Origin: a virus
Strand: one strand, 5' to 3'
Virus record (IMG/VR): IMGVR_UViG_3300036770_001512
Coordinates: 1-22,342 of that record
DNA length: 22,342 nt
Shown here one piece after another: positions 7,678 through 14,628 of the stretch. The stretch's first letter is position 1. The number at the start of each line of letters is the position of its first letter. Under the pieces are notes generated by a model. The model did no database searches. It was not told the origin of the DNA and saw only the letters and a program-made list of their open reading frames with translations. The position numbers were made by a program, and so were the translations under genes.

Positions 7678-10113
7678 TTAAAAGGTTCCACCGTCTGTGA
7701 TCTGATTTCGCGTCTTTCCTTCAAGATATTTTGCATTTACCTCAAGAAGGAGCGATCCGTCCAAAGCGGGCAGGGCACCCGTAGCACCCGCCCCAAAGAC
7801 CGAACTTGTGCCCAGTACGATGATGTTTCCTGCTTTGATTCCTGTCTTTATGGAAACATGTCCCGTAGAGCCGAGTTGGAAATAGTTGTCATCGAAAGAC
7901 GCAACACCCGTCGAACCCGTGGTGGCAAGAGGGGGTGGGCAGCACTTCGCTGCGGTTCCTTGAGTCGTACCATCACCAAACTGTATGAAACTATCGGGGT
8001 AGAGGGTTCCGAGTTTGAAAGACCCTGGTGTTTGAAGTGAAAGATCTGTGAGGTAGTTGAACTTGAGGGCATTGTCTGCACCAAGATCAGATCCATCTCC
8101 CTCAAAAGTTGCTCCCGTGTCAGCCCATGCGATAGCACCCGCAGTTCCCTTGACTGTGGCATAAGGCTTGCTGTACAAACGAAGCGTCTTGTTGTCGGCT
8201 CCTGTCACAGACAGGGTGAGGTTTCCTGCGACTGTTAGTCCAACCGCACCCGTAATTCCGTTTACCGACGAAACATAGTCGCTCGGTATTACACCTGTCG
8301 CGCCCGTTGCCCCCCGCTCGGAAGTCAGCGTCACCGCCACGAACTTCAGGAACTCTACCGTTATGCTCTTCGCGGCAGTCTTGTTCTGTACGATGAAGAA
8401 CAGGCGGTCGTTTGTGTTCAGATCAAGTACAGTTTGAATCGCACCCGCAACTGGCTTGGATTGCGATGGGCAGTCGATGTACACCTCTGATTCGGAGATG
8501 CGGTCTGCATCCGCACTCAATCCGCTCAAGATGTTCTTGTTATGACCGACATAGAAGCCGCATGTATTGTTGCTGACTTCACTCCAAAAGTTGAATGTGG
8601 CGACAACATGGAAACGACCACCCGAACCCAAATACTTCAATGAGTTCGTGGTCGGATCCTTGATGAAGTTATACAAGGCTCCTGCGGTCATCGAACCTTC
8701 AACAACCGCTCTTCCGTTGACTACTGATATGGGTGTTGGCGTTGCATTGTTCTTGAGGTACATGACCCCAACATCATTGTTTCCCGCAACTCCCGCGCCA
8801 GGGGCACCCGTAGCACCCGTTGGGCCTATGCTTCCCTGTCCACCAACACTACTGATCGTGATTGCATTGCTGTCGGGATCCGTTGTCAGGGCAATGTTAG
8901 TTCCTGCGACAAAGGTCAATGTTTCCTTGTCGTATTGAACAGCAGTCAGCCCCGACTGTCCCGATACAGAGATGAACTTGAAGGCTTCGCCAAGACCGCC
9001 GCCGCCATCATATAGTACAGGTGCGGTGCCTATAGCACTCTTGATCTTGGACAGATCGATAGAGAGATGTTTCTTGGCTTTGTCTAGTTTCAGGGGATAC
9101 TGAACCGACAGAAGACCTGAATCTCCCGTAGCACCTTTCTCGCCGCGTTCCCCTTGCTCTCCCTTGTCTCCCTTCTCTCCTCTCTCACCGCGTTCGCCCT
9201 GTGCGCCTACAAGCCCACGCTCTCCTGCCACTCCTTGAACGCCTTCAGGGCCTCTCTCGCCGCGTTCCCCTTGCTCTCCCTTGTCTCCTTTTTCCCCTTG
9301 CTCTCCCTTCTCGCCTCTTTCTCCTCTTTCGCCTTTCTCTCCTCTGTCGCCGCGATCTCCCTTATCTCCTTGGGCACCCTGAAGTCCTTGCGGGCCGATA
9401 TCTCCCCGCTCTCCCTTCTCGCCCTTTTCCCCTTGAAGACCTTGAAGTCCTCGTTCGCCTTGGGGGCCCTGTGATCCCTCTGCTCCCGCTTCCCCTTTTT
9501 CACCTTTCTCGCCTTGGAGACCTTGTTCACCTCTTTCGCCACGCTCTCCTCTTTCTCCACGAATACCAGGCGGCCCTTGAAGTCCACGCTCACCGCGTTC
9601 GCCTCTGTCACCGCGCTCACCCTTCTCTCCTTTTTCGCCCTTCTCCCCTGTGTCGCCTTTAGCCCCTTTTGGGCCTCTGACGCCAGGGATACCGTCCTCG
9701 CCACGAATGACTTGTGGCTGTGGACGATTGCGCTTCGCTTCAGCAAGAACCTCTCTTGCCTTGGGCGGTCGAACCTCGGGTGTAGGTTGTGGCTTTGCTT
9801 CCTCTACTTGAGGCTTGGGAGCATTCTCAAGCAGAATGAAAGATTCGTCTAGGATGTGCTTGCCACCTTTGAGAGTGACAGCATTTCCGCTTCCATCGAA
9901 GAAGAACGCTTCTCCGATTCCCTTGTAACGATATACCTTGCCACCCTCGCAAGCCTTCGCGGGGGCATATGTGAATACCGATCCTGCCTCATAGTCCATG
10001 AGGGGACGGACTAGCATCACCTGTGTGCCTACTGGAATGCCCGAACTCAGTCGAACGAATTCGACGGGGTCTTCTCCGTTGGCATTGATGTAATCATTAA
10101 ATCTGTTCGCCAT
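7678..10113 (-). CDS. Collagen-like tail-fibre protein (811 aa)
   Basis: Probable trimeric fibre. Residues 1-100 form a globular N-terminal domain, followed by a Pro/Lys-rich linker to about 137. Residues 138-332 are an uninterrupted collagen-like run of about 65 Gly-X-Y triplets, rich in GERGEKGDK. Residue 333 onward is non-collagenous, with a short second GPTGATGAPGAG run. A segment containing FHVVATFNFW and RLFFIVQNKT looks like a C1q/TNF-type beta sandwich (my inference from pattern). The C-terminal part has SFIQFGDGTTQGTAA, STGVASFDD and a final ITDGGTF, linking it to the fibre genes downstream. A CTAAATA promoter is at 10143-10149. The start region has no clear Shine-Dalgarno sequence and its A lies in an inverted repeat. 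The tandem GXY DNA makes long open frames on the other strand, which I regard as shadows. Confidence 0.88.
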   Translation of the reverse strand: MANRFNDYINANGEDPVEFVRLSSGIPVGTQVMLVRPLMDYEAGSVFTYAPAKACEGGKVYRYKGIGEAFFFDGSGNAVTLKGGKHILDESFILLENAPKPQVEEAKPQPTPEVRPPKAREVLAEAKRNRPQPQVIRGEDGIPGVRGPKGAKGDTGEKGEKGEKGERGDRGERGERGLQGPPGIRGERGERGERGEQGLQGEKGEKGEAGAEGSQGPQGERGLQGLQGEKGEKGERGDIGPQGLQGAQGDKGDRGDRGEKGERGERGEKGEQGEKGDKGEQGERGERGPEGVQGVAGERGLVGAQGERGERGEKGDKGEQGERGEKGATGDSGLLSVQYPLKLDKAKKHLSIDLSKIKSAIGTAPVLYDGGGGLGEAFKFISVSGQSGLTAVQYDKETLTFVAGTNIALTTDPDSNAITISSVGGQGSIGPTGATGAPGAGVAGNNDVGVMYLKNNATPTPISVVNGRAVVEGSMTAGALYNFIKDPTTNSLKYLGSGGRFHVVATFNFWSEVSNNTCGFYVGHNKNILSGLSADADRISESEVYIDCPSQSKPVAGAIQTVLDLNTNDRLFFIVQNKTAAKSITVEFLKFVAVTLTSERGATGATGVIPSDYVSSVNGITGAVGLTVAGNLTLSVTGADNKTLRLYSKPYATVKGTAGAIAWADTGATFEGDGSDLGADNALKFNYLTDLSLQTPGSFKLGTLYPDSFIQFGDGTTQGTAAKCCPPPLATTGSTGVASFDDNYFQLGSTGHVSIKTGIKAGNIIVLGTSSVFGAGATGALPALDGSLLLEVNAKYLEGKTRNQITDGGTF
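9118..9702 (-). repeat. Collagen-like Gly-X-Y triplet array
   Basis: About 65 consecutive triplets with glycine at every third residue (138-332) and no break. X is mainly E, D or L and Y mainly R, K or Q, giving alternating charged GER/GEK/GDK triplets instead of proline-rich ones. This suits trimer stabilisation by salt bridges where no prolyl hydroxylation is available. Confidence 0.95.
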
Positions 10114-10140
10114 CGTAAACCCAAGGGGGGCAGTTTACGA
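10113..10140 (-). promoter_or_regulatory. Inverted repeat covering the start of the collagen-like fibre gene
   Basis: Perfect 8-bp arms, TCGTAAAC (10133-10140) and GTTTACGA (10113-10120) in RNA sense, around a 12-base C-rich loop. The last base of the second arm is the A of the ATG. The late promoter box ends at 10143, so late transcripts should begin inside or just before the first arm. Confidence 0.6.
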
Positions 10141-10142
10141 GG

Positions 10143-10149
10143 TATTTAG
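10143..10149 (-). promoter_or_regulatory. T4-like late promoter (CTAAATA) for the collagen-like fibre gene
   Basis: CTAAATACC on the minus strand lies in the short gap after the ThyX stop codon (10157), 29 bases upstream of the ATG at 10113. Same box as at 1875, 11101 and 20210. Confidence 0.6.
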
Positions 10150-10156
10150 GGATGCC

Positions 10157-10837
10157 TCATTTGGCTATTAGTGCCTTCCACGATACTGGGTACAAAGGTT
10201 CAATAAGAGTGGAAATGGCATTTGCATATTCCCGAACTTCCCATTGGGCATGTGGATCCGACCGCAAGGCGTAAACTCTCGCATACGCAGCAAGCGATCC
10301 CGTCCACCACCATTCGGTATAGGTTCCTTGGGGGAGAATGAAACGAGCCTGTTCAGGCGCAACCCCCGACCCGATCAGGAAGTTGTAGTAGCCATGGGCT
10401 TTTGCTACTGATTCCTCATACATCTGCGTCAGGTGTTCGGTCAGGGCATCATGGTCGATGAAGTCCTCGCTCCCCTGCTTGGCACCGTTCGTCGGCTTCG
10501 ATCTCCATTGAGGAATGTAGAACTCAGGCTCATCGGTCACATATCGACGCGACACCTCGTTCTCGACAAACCCCTGCTTGTGCTTGAAGAGTTGTGTTCG
10601 AATTGAGATGGGTGCCTTGATCCGCAGCGTGATCTGCGGATGGGCGAACGGAGTCCAATGGTTGTGCTTCGCCAAGTAGTTGATCAACTTCTCGTCACGG
10701 TCAGCGAACTCTTCGCTTTCCTTGTTGAAGGAGACACGCGCTGCGTTGACAACCGTAAGGTCGTTTCCCATGTGGGAGACATATTGAACAAATCCCACCC
10801 CGTCCAAGACGGGGATCGATTCACGAACTGCTTCCAT
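10157..10837 (-). CDS. thyX: FAD-dependent thymidylate synthase ThyX
   Basis: Makes dTMP from dUMP with methylenetetrahydrofolate and FAD/NADPH, supplying thymidine for phage DNA synthesis. At 226 residues the length fits the family. The ThyX signature region is FKHKQGF...NEVSRRY (residues 84-99): the usual RHR is replaced by KHK/HKQ, as in the phage and cyanophage branch as I recall it, while N-E-x-S-x-R-Y is kept. The C-terminal part has R165 and LPQGTYTEWWWTG, then HAQWEVREYA (196-205), the canonical QWE-R motif. The ATG at 10837 follows the stop of the small acidic gene by three bases, with GAGGAA overlapping that stop, so translation is probably coupled. It would be transcribed from the late promoter at 11101-11107, which is unusual for a nucleotide-metabolism enzyme, or by read-through from primase. 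Confidence 0.95.
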   Translation of the reverse strand: MEAVRESIPVLDGVGFVQYVSHMGNDLTVVNAARVSFNKESEEFADRDEKLINYLAKHNHWTPFAHPQITLRIKAPISIRTQLFKHKQGFVENEVSRRYVTDEPEFYIPQWRSKPTNGAKQGSEDFIDHDALTEHLTQMYEESVAKAHGYYNFLIGSGVAPEQARFILPQGTYTEWWWTGSLAAYARVYALRSDPHAQWEVREYANAISTLIEPLYPVSWKALIAK

Positions 10838-10840
10838 TGT

Positions 10841-11083
10841 TTATTCCTCTGTCGGGGTTTCTGCGGTGTTGATGCTGTTACGGATTTCGGGTTTCAGAAC
10901 ATCGATCCGCTCTCCGACCTTCTGATACAGGGAGGCATAGATGGCTTGCTTGGCTTCGCTAGCCTTGCCGTCCATGACCAAGTCGATGATGGTTGGTACA
11001 TCACCGACAACCTCGTCTGCATCGGTATCAATCGCGGTATCAACTTCTGTTTCCATGATCTCGTCATTCTCTTCGGGGTTCAT
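10841..11083 (-). CDS. Small acidic protein, possibly prohead-core (gp67-like)
   Basis: 80 residues with a very acidic first third (E/D-rich) and an amphipathic helical segment, TIIDLVMDGKASEAKQAIYASLYQKVGERIDVLK, described here by its ends T31 to K64. Pattern and size resemble T4 gp67, a small acidic prohead core protein with a similar IEAI...D..AARKLF..AM helix as I remember it. That similarity is weak and unverified. It has a strong GGAGGA ribosome site and its own CTAAATA late promoter, which fits a capsid-assembly role better than a replication role, although it sits between primase and ThyX. It may instead be an uncharacterised phage protein. Confidence 0.7.
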   Translation of the reverse strand: MNPEENDEIMETEVDTAIDTDADEVVGDVPTIIDLVMDGKASEAKQAIYASLYQKVGERIDVLKPEIRNSINTAETPTEE

Positions 11084-11099
11084 TCAGAGTCCTCCATGG

Positions 11100-12131
11100 C
11101 TATTTAGCCCACCTCTTGAGGGCGATGTGCCCCGCAAGTCCTGAAAATGAGTTGCGGATGATGTCATATTGAATGTTGGTTCTTCCGTTCCCCGCAAGAA
11201 CCATGTCGTTGATATCCTTTAGTCCACGAAACTTCTCAGACCAAACACATACCTTATGACCGTCTTCCAAAAGACGCTCCATCGCTTCTGCAACTTGCTT
11301 GTTGCGAGGCTCGTTGTCCAAGGCATAGATCAGGTCAGAATCCTTCAGTTCTTCGGGGATATTCGTGGCATCGGATAGTCCGACCATGGCTACGCAGTTG
11401 TCTAGGAATAGACTGTCCAAAGGCCCTTCCACCACGATCACTTGCTTCTTGGGATCGCACCTGTCTAAGCCATACCATGTTTTGCCTGCATCCTTGTCTG
11501 CCTTGACGGTCAGATATCGAATCGTGCTTCGGTCGGGCTTATTGTTCCCGATGATTCGTCCTTGTGCCCCCACTACCTTGCCGTCCATGTCCAAGATGGG
11601 AATGACGATCCGCTCATCATCTCCTGCCTGTACATCAGGGTCGATGTTCTTCGCCCACTCTCCGTAGTTCTCGGAGTAGTAAAGGCGGCTCAGGCTTTCC
11701 TTGGGCAAACGCCGCTTGGTCGCCCACACAACAGCAAGGTGATCATTGGGGAGGGAGTCTAGCCGTGGCAGCAGAGAGAGGATCTTGTCCTCCCTTCGCA
11801 CAGGCGCGTGGGTGTGCGCGTCCGCGTGTGCCTGTGTGCGCCCGTGCGAGACCCCCGTTTCCTTGAGTACTTCGAATGTGTACTGCTTGTACAGGTTGGG
11901 GTCAAGCGTCTTCAGCAGCCAACTCAGGGTCGCGCTGTAGTCGCAGTTGTGGCACTTGCATGAGAACGATCCCTTCTTCTCGTACAGATAGAATCGTGCC
12001 TTGCTCTTGCTTTTCTGACTGTCCCCGCACATGGGACATCGGCACACCGCAAGACTCTGCTTCTTCCATTGAAAGCGGTCTAGGCGAGGTGACAGCAAGT
12101 TGATGTACTTGGTGTCGATGTGAATCGGCAT
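11100..12131 (-). CDS. DNA primase, T4 gp61-like
   Basis: Synthesises RNA primers for lagging-strand replication with the helicase encoded at 20309-21754. 343 residues from the chosen ATG. An N-terminal zinc ribbon has C32-x2-C35 and C60-x2-C63 within RCPMCGDSQKSKSKARFYLY and CKCHNC, as in T4 gp61. A Toprim domain follows, with VIVVEGPLDS (E235) and YALDNE (D272). I chose ATG 12131 (MPIHIDTKYINLL) because the family begins at about that point and because the alternative GTG at 12155 lies inside the spacer of a good sigma70 promoter. Neither start has a Shine-Dalgarno site, consistent with a nearly leaderless mRNA. Residues 99-113 (AHADAHTHAP) form a His/Ala-rich insert coded by alternating purine-pyrimidine DNA, between the zinc and Toprim domains. 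Confidence 0.92.
   Translation of the reverse strand: MPIHIDTKYINLLSPRLDRFQWKKQSLAVCRCPMCGDSQKSKSKARFYLYEKKGSFSCKCHNCDYSATLSWLLKTLDPNLYKQYTFEVLKETGVSHGRTQAHADAHTHAPVRREDKILSLLPRLDSLPNDHLAVVWATKRRLPKESLSRLYYSENYGEWAKNIDPDVQAGDDERIVIPILDMDGKVVGAQGRIIGNNKPDRSTIRYLTVKADKDAGKTWYGLDRCDPKKQVIVVEGPLDSLFLDNCVAMVGLSDATNIPEELKDSDLIYALDNEPRNKQVAEAMERLLEDGHKVCVWSEKFRGLKDINDMVLAGNGRTNIQYDIIRNSFSGLAGHIALKRWAK
11101..11107 (-). promoter_or_regulatory. T4-like late promoter (CTAAATA) overlapping the primase stop
   Basis: GGGCTAAATAGCC on the minus strand. The TAG in CTAAATAG is the primase stop codon. The box is 17 bases upstream of the ATG at 11083 and is embedded in a small palindrome, GGCTA-AA-TAGCC. Confidence 0.6.
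11799..11850. other. Alternating purine-pyrimidine GC-rich island in primase
   Basis: About 50 bp composed largely of GTGTGCGCG, CGCGTGTG and GTGCG strings, unlike the surrounding composition. It encodes the AHADAHTHAP insert. Such tracts can adopt Z-DNA and are prone to slippage. A similar island lies at the end of the helicase gene. Confidence 0.7.
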
Positions 12132-12143
12132 TTGATTTGAGAT

Positions 12144-12172
12144 ACTGTACCCCACGATCTGCGGGGTGTCAA
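12144..12172 (-). promoter_or_regulatory. Sigma70-type promoter for primase
   Basis: TTGACA (12167-12172, perfect consensus), a 17-bp spacer and TACAGT (12144-12149, four of six). The predicted start, 6-8 bases further, falls at about 12136-12138, only a few bases before the ATG at 12131. The spacer holds an imperfect inverted repeat, CCCCGC-AGATC-GTGGGG, which could be an operator. This is the only good host-type promoter I see; it suggests early or host-RNA-polymerase transcription of primase, in contrast to the late boxes elsewhere. Confidence 0.75.
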
Positions 12173-12304
12173 GATGAATTTACCAACTGAAACGAAAGTT
12201 ATAGGATCTTATAACTTAGCGGACATTGGAAATCGGGTAATAGAGAATCTTATCAATCTGCATAAAAGTCAGCAGAATTTTATTGACAGGAACATAGATA
12301 GCGA
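12173..12304. other. AT-rich intergenic gap upstream of the primase promoter
   Basis: The largest gene-free stretch of the window (about 170 bp from 12132, including the promoter). It holds the 22-bp palindrome at 12196-12217 and a weaker AT-only dyad (ATAAAA...TTTTAT, around 12260-12285). A plus-strand frame is open through it but continues antisense into a solid gene. No terminator with a U-tract is visible. Confidence 0.6.
12196..12217. promoter_or_regulatory. 22-bp near-palindrome upstream of primase
   Basis: AAGTTATA-GGATCT-TATAACTT: 8-bp perfect arms and a central GATC. Only two central positions break the dyad. It lies 24 bp upstream of the TTGACA box in an AT-rich gap and could be a protein-binding site or a weak AU-rich RNA hairpin after the 12305-12904 gene. 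Confidence 0.5.
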
Positions 12305-12904
12305 TCAAAGTTTACGCTTCAACTTCTTGTTGAGGTCTTTGGTCTTCTTCAGGTTACGGGCGAAGTACATGCCACGCTTCCCTGGGGGTTCTTGTCCAGG
12401 GGAGACACCCGCGATGTTGCCACCACCGACATTGTTGACGGGCGCATCTTCCATACGAACGGACTCTATTGTGAATGCCATGCCTTCATGGCGATAGATG
12501 GGATGTCCCAAGAATTCATCGCATGGAAGCAACTCTTCTTCCAATACGAGTTGCTTGTTCATTCCTGAGACTGCGTAGATTCCCGATGGGATGGCAACAG
12601 GCTCTGCTGCTTCCATGATCGTGCTGTGTGCCAATCCTCGCTTGGTCAACTCTTCGATCAGGAGTCTTTCAATCACCCCTTCCGACAGATCGTTGCTGCA
12701 ATACTCCCGCAGTCGATATCCATATTCAACCGCCTGAGACGGAACATATGGATGTGACCAAATCGTAAACGGATCACCCGCTTCCATCACCTTTCGCAGT
12801 TTGTGAATGTAGGCTTCGAACATGTTCTTTCGCTCAGGAAAATCTTTCCATGAGCAATTCATGAGGTGCTTGAAACGCTGCGTGATGAGGTGTTCGATGT
12901 CCAT
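12305..12904 (-). CDS. Conserved-looking phage protein of unknown function with GGGNIAG tail motif (199 aa)
   Basis: No known domain recognised. Residues 1-95 are probably helical (ITQRFKHLMN, FEAYIHKLRKVMEAG); residues 100-155 look like a small beta domain. Residues 153-166 (APVNNVGGGNIAG) resemble a short motif near the C-terminus of assorted phage proteins (N-x-x-G-x-G-x-I-A-G followed by a PG/EPP stretch), of unknown role. The last 20 residues are strongly basic (NLKKTKDLNKKLKRKL), suggesting contact with nucleic acid or an acidic partner. The ATG at 12904 overlaps the TGA of the preceding gene (TGATG), so translation is coupled. It ends the unit that starts at 14603 and includes likely virion genes, so a structural or assembly role is plausible. 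Confidence 0.8.
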   Translation of the reverse strand: MDIEHLITQRFKHLMNCSWKDFPERKNMFEAYIHKLRKVMEAGDPFTIWSHPYVPSQAVEYGYRLREYCSNDLSEGVIERLLIEELTKRGLAHSTIMEAAEPVAIPSGIYAVSGMNKQLVLEEELLPCDEFLGHPIYRHEGMAFTIESVRMEDAPVNNVGGGNIAGVSPGQEPPGKRGMYFARNLKKTKDLNKKLKRKL

Positions 12905-13293
12905 CAGATGCTCCGCAATCTCTTTATGATCTCGTTGTCCATCGTTATCTTGACCGTGTCCACTTCAAGATGAAACTTGGGTTGGTTGTCGGGCAAGTAC
13001 TCCAAGAAAACAAGGAATGTCTTAAGTATGTAGTGCAAATCTGCATCTATCTTGAAGAACAGAAGACGGGTTCCTGCTTCTATCCCGAAGACATTGCAGA
13101 ATGTAATGATGTGATTGAGGATCAGACGATCCCTAAGGATGCCCGATTTCTTGTAGCGTCTGAAAAGACGCTTCAGATACACGATACGAGCAAGATCCTC
13201 TTCGAACTCCTTGATCCCCGTGCAATGGGGATTGTCGTAGTTCCGCATCGCGTATCGAACATAGTTCTCATCGGTCAGGCTGTCGCCTCTCAT
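12904..13293 (-). CDS. Conserved T4-like phage protein, DUF7207-type (129 aa)
   Basis: The start MRGDSLTDENYVRYAMRNYD and the segment LRDRLILNHIITFCNVFG recall a small family very common in T4-like and marine myoviruses, which I know as DUF7207; function unknown. Mostly helical, with mixed charge and no signal peptide or membrane segment. The ATG at 13293 lacks a clear ribosome site, but the MRGDSL start is characteristic. An out-of-frame ATG 13 bases upstream is ignored. It begins 18 bases after the stop of the 163-residue gene and overlaps the next gene by one base, so the three are probably co-expressed. The family name is from memory. Confidence 0.82.
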   Translation of the reverse strand: MRGDSLTDENYVRYAMRNYDNPHCTGIKEFEEDLARIVYLKRLFRRYKKSGILRDRLILNHIITFCNVFGIEAGTRLLFFKIDADLHYILKTFLVFLEYLPDNQPKFHLEVDTVKITMDNEIIKRLRSI

Positions 13294-13311
13294 TACAAAG
13301 AACCATGGCTG

Positions 13312-13803
13312 TTAGCCGTTGGGCACGATCATCGCATGGACTTGGGTGAGTCCGTTTGGCAACTTGTTTGTCTCCACTCGCAGGGCGAGACCATGACCGA
13401 GCATGGGGGTGATTCCATCATCGTGGGATGTTCCGTAGGTCGTACCATCGGAACCAAAGACTCCACCGAAGCGAACTAGAGGAAGCATCTCCTCAGTCTG
13501 TGTGGAAAGGCGCATGGCACATTCCCGATCCATGTGGAAGTCAAGCCCGATCATCTGAAGCCGACCCTGTGCCTGCTTTAGGGCAGACACAGGGTCGATG
13601 TATGGCTTCGCAGATAGGGCACCAAGATAGGTGTTGATACGAGCAATCGCAGCATCAGAAAGAGAAGACAGGTTGATGTCAGTCCCGTCAAGAGCGTTGT
13701 CTCCGTCTTGCGGGCCCACGCGACCGCGAGTACCCACCGTGTCAAACGGGGCATATGCTGCGGTTTCGTTGATTGTCTTTCTCAGTTCCTTGAACGATCT
13801 CAT
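13312..13803 (-). CDS. Phage protein with capsid-targeting-like N-terminus (163 aa)
   Basis: The start, MRSFKELRKTINE followed by T, fits the M-x-x-F/Y-...-I-x-E signal of proteins directed into the T4 prohead and cut by the gp21 protease. After that come a polar low-complexity stretch, a helical segment (SLSDAAIARINTYLGAL, AKPYIDPVSALKQAQGRLQ) and a C-terminal beta-like part ending LGHGLALRVETNKLPNGLTQVHAMIVPNG (described by its ends L134 to G163). I do not recognise the fold; similar proteins occur in T4-like marine phages. ATG 13803 has a TAGGAG ribosome site overlapping the end of the preceding gene, to which it is probably coupled. Likely a head-internal or assembly protein, inferred from the N-terminus only. 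Confidence 0.78.
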   Translation of the reverse strand: MRSFKELRKTINETAAYAPFDTVGTRGRVGPQDGDNALDGTDINLSSLSDAAIARINTYLGALSAKPYIDPVSALKQAQGRLQMIGLDFHMDRECAMRLSTQTEEMLPLVRFGGVFGSDGTTYGTSHDDGITPMLGHGLALRVETNKLPNGLTQVHAMIVPNG

Positions 13804-13814
13804 ATTGACTCCTA

Positions 13815-14603
13815 TTAGGTAGCAGTTGCACCGAAGAACACATGGAATGTGGTATCGGCAGTTGCGCTTGCAGAATCGGTGACACGCAATGTAACAGAGT
13901 ATGGGCCGCTGTTTGAAGTTGCACCTTGTGTGTTGATTTTGAAAACAGCGATGTTATTGTTTACATCCGATGTTGGGCCAAAGAAGGCTTCGTAGATTGT
14001 CGCAGGAACATTCGTGGTAGTGAGCAAGTTTGCTCCCTGAATGATGTTTCCACGGGCACCGAACGGATCGGTTCTTTCGCTGAATGTCAAGTTCTGCGTG
14101 AAGTTACTGTCATTGGCAACAACCTTGATGTATGCAGTCTGACCACCCAAGAAGTTAAGAGTGGAAACACCATATGCATTGACTGCATAACTTCCATACC
14201 CCGCGCCACTTCCTGCAACAGAGTTGGCAAAAGAGAGTCCCTGACCATCAGGCCCACCCGCAGTTGCACTATCGCCGTTGAAGGGGCATGTGAAGTACGG
14301 GAGGAAGTTGGGGGAATCGCCCGATGCAGTTGCGCCACCAGTTGCAGAAACGCGAGTTGCATAAAGCGAACTTGTGGTTCCTGTGCTTGAGGGGTCAAGC
14401 GGCATGGCAACTAGGAGTTCCATGAAAGGAATGGAGAATGTTAGGGATGTAGCCCCCGCAACACCCATCATTTGGCCACCAAGGGAGGTTCCATCAAGGG
14501 GAAGTTCCCATCCCGCTACAGTACGAATGCAGCGAACCTTTTGTGCGGCGTTCAGCCATGTGGGCTTGGATTCTTCTCTATCTGTGTTGTTCCAAAGTGC
14601 CAT
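13815..14603 (-). CDS. Probable virion protein with Ig-like/cadherin-like C-terminus (262 aa)
   Basis: The N-terminus MALWNNTDREESKPTWLN matches a start (MALW-x-x-x-D) that I associate with virion proteins of marine T4-like phages. The middle is Gly/Ser/Thr/Ala-rich, beta-type. The last 80 residues include VFKINTQGATSNSGPYSVTL and VTDSASATADTTFHVFF, a pattern of PKD/cadherin-like Ig folds that are often surface decorations on phage heads or fibres. No signal peptide. The ATG at 14603 has a GAGGAG ribosome site and a GATAAATA late promoter at 14629-14636. It is the first gene of a unit with 13312-13803, 12904-13293 and 12305-12904. Which part of the virion it belongs to is not shown. Confidence 0.8.
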   Translation of the reverse strand: MALWNNTDREESKPTWLNAAQKVRCIRTVAGWELPLDGTSLGGQMMGVAGATSLTFSIPFMELLVAMPLDPSSTGTTSSLYATRVSATGGATASGDSPNFLPYFTCPFNGDSATAGGPDGQGLSFANSVAGSGAGYGSYAVNAYGVSTLNFLGGQTAYIKVVANDSNFTQNLTFSERTDPFGARGNIIQGANLLTTTNVPATIYEAFFGPTSDVNNNIAVFKINTQGATSNSGPYSVTLRVTDSASATADTTFHVFFGATAT

Positions 14604-14628
14604 TTTGGTAGTTCTCCTCTGTGCTTTC

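Noticed and set aside
9154-9662. Long open frames on the plus strand opposite the collagen-like run
   Set aside because: They mirror the Gly-X-Y triplet periodicity of the real gene, are low complexity, and have no ribosome site of their own.
12132-12155. GTG start for primase eight codons upstream
   Set aside because: It lies within the spacer of the TTGACA-TACAGT promoter and would be absent from the mRNA; the family start fits the ATG at 12131.
12174-12497. Plus-strand 107-codon frame starting MNLPTETKVIGSYNLADIGN in the AT-rich gap
   Set aside because: The first 43 codons look protein-like, but the frame continues antisense through a well-supported gene, only a GGGGTG string precedes it, and it overlaps the primase promoter. 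It might be a remnant, but I cannot support it.
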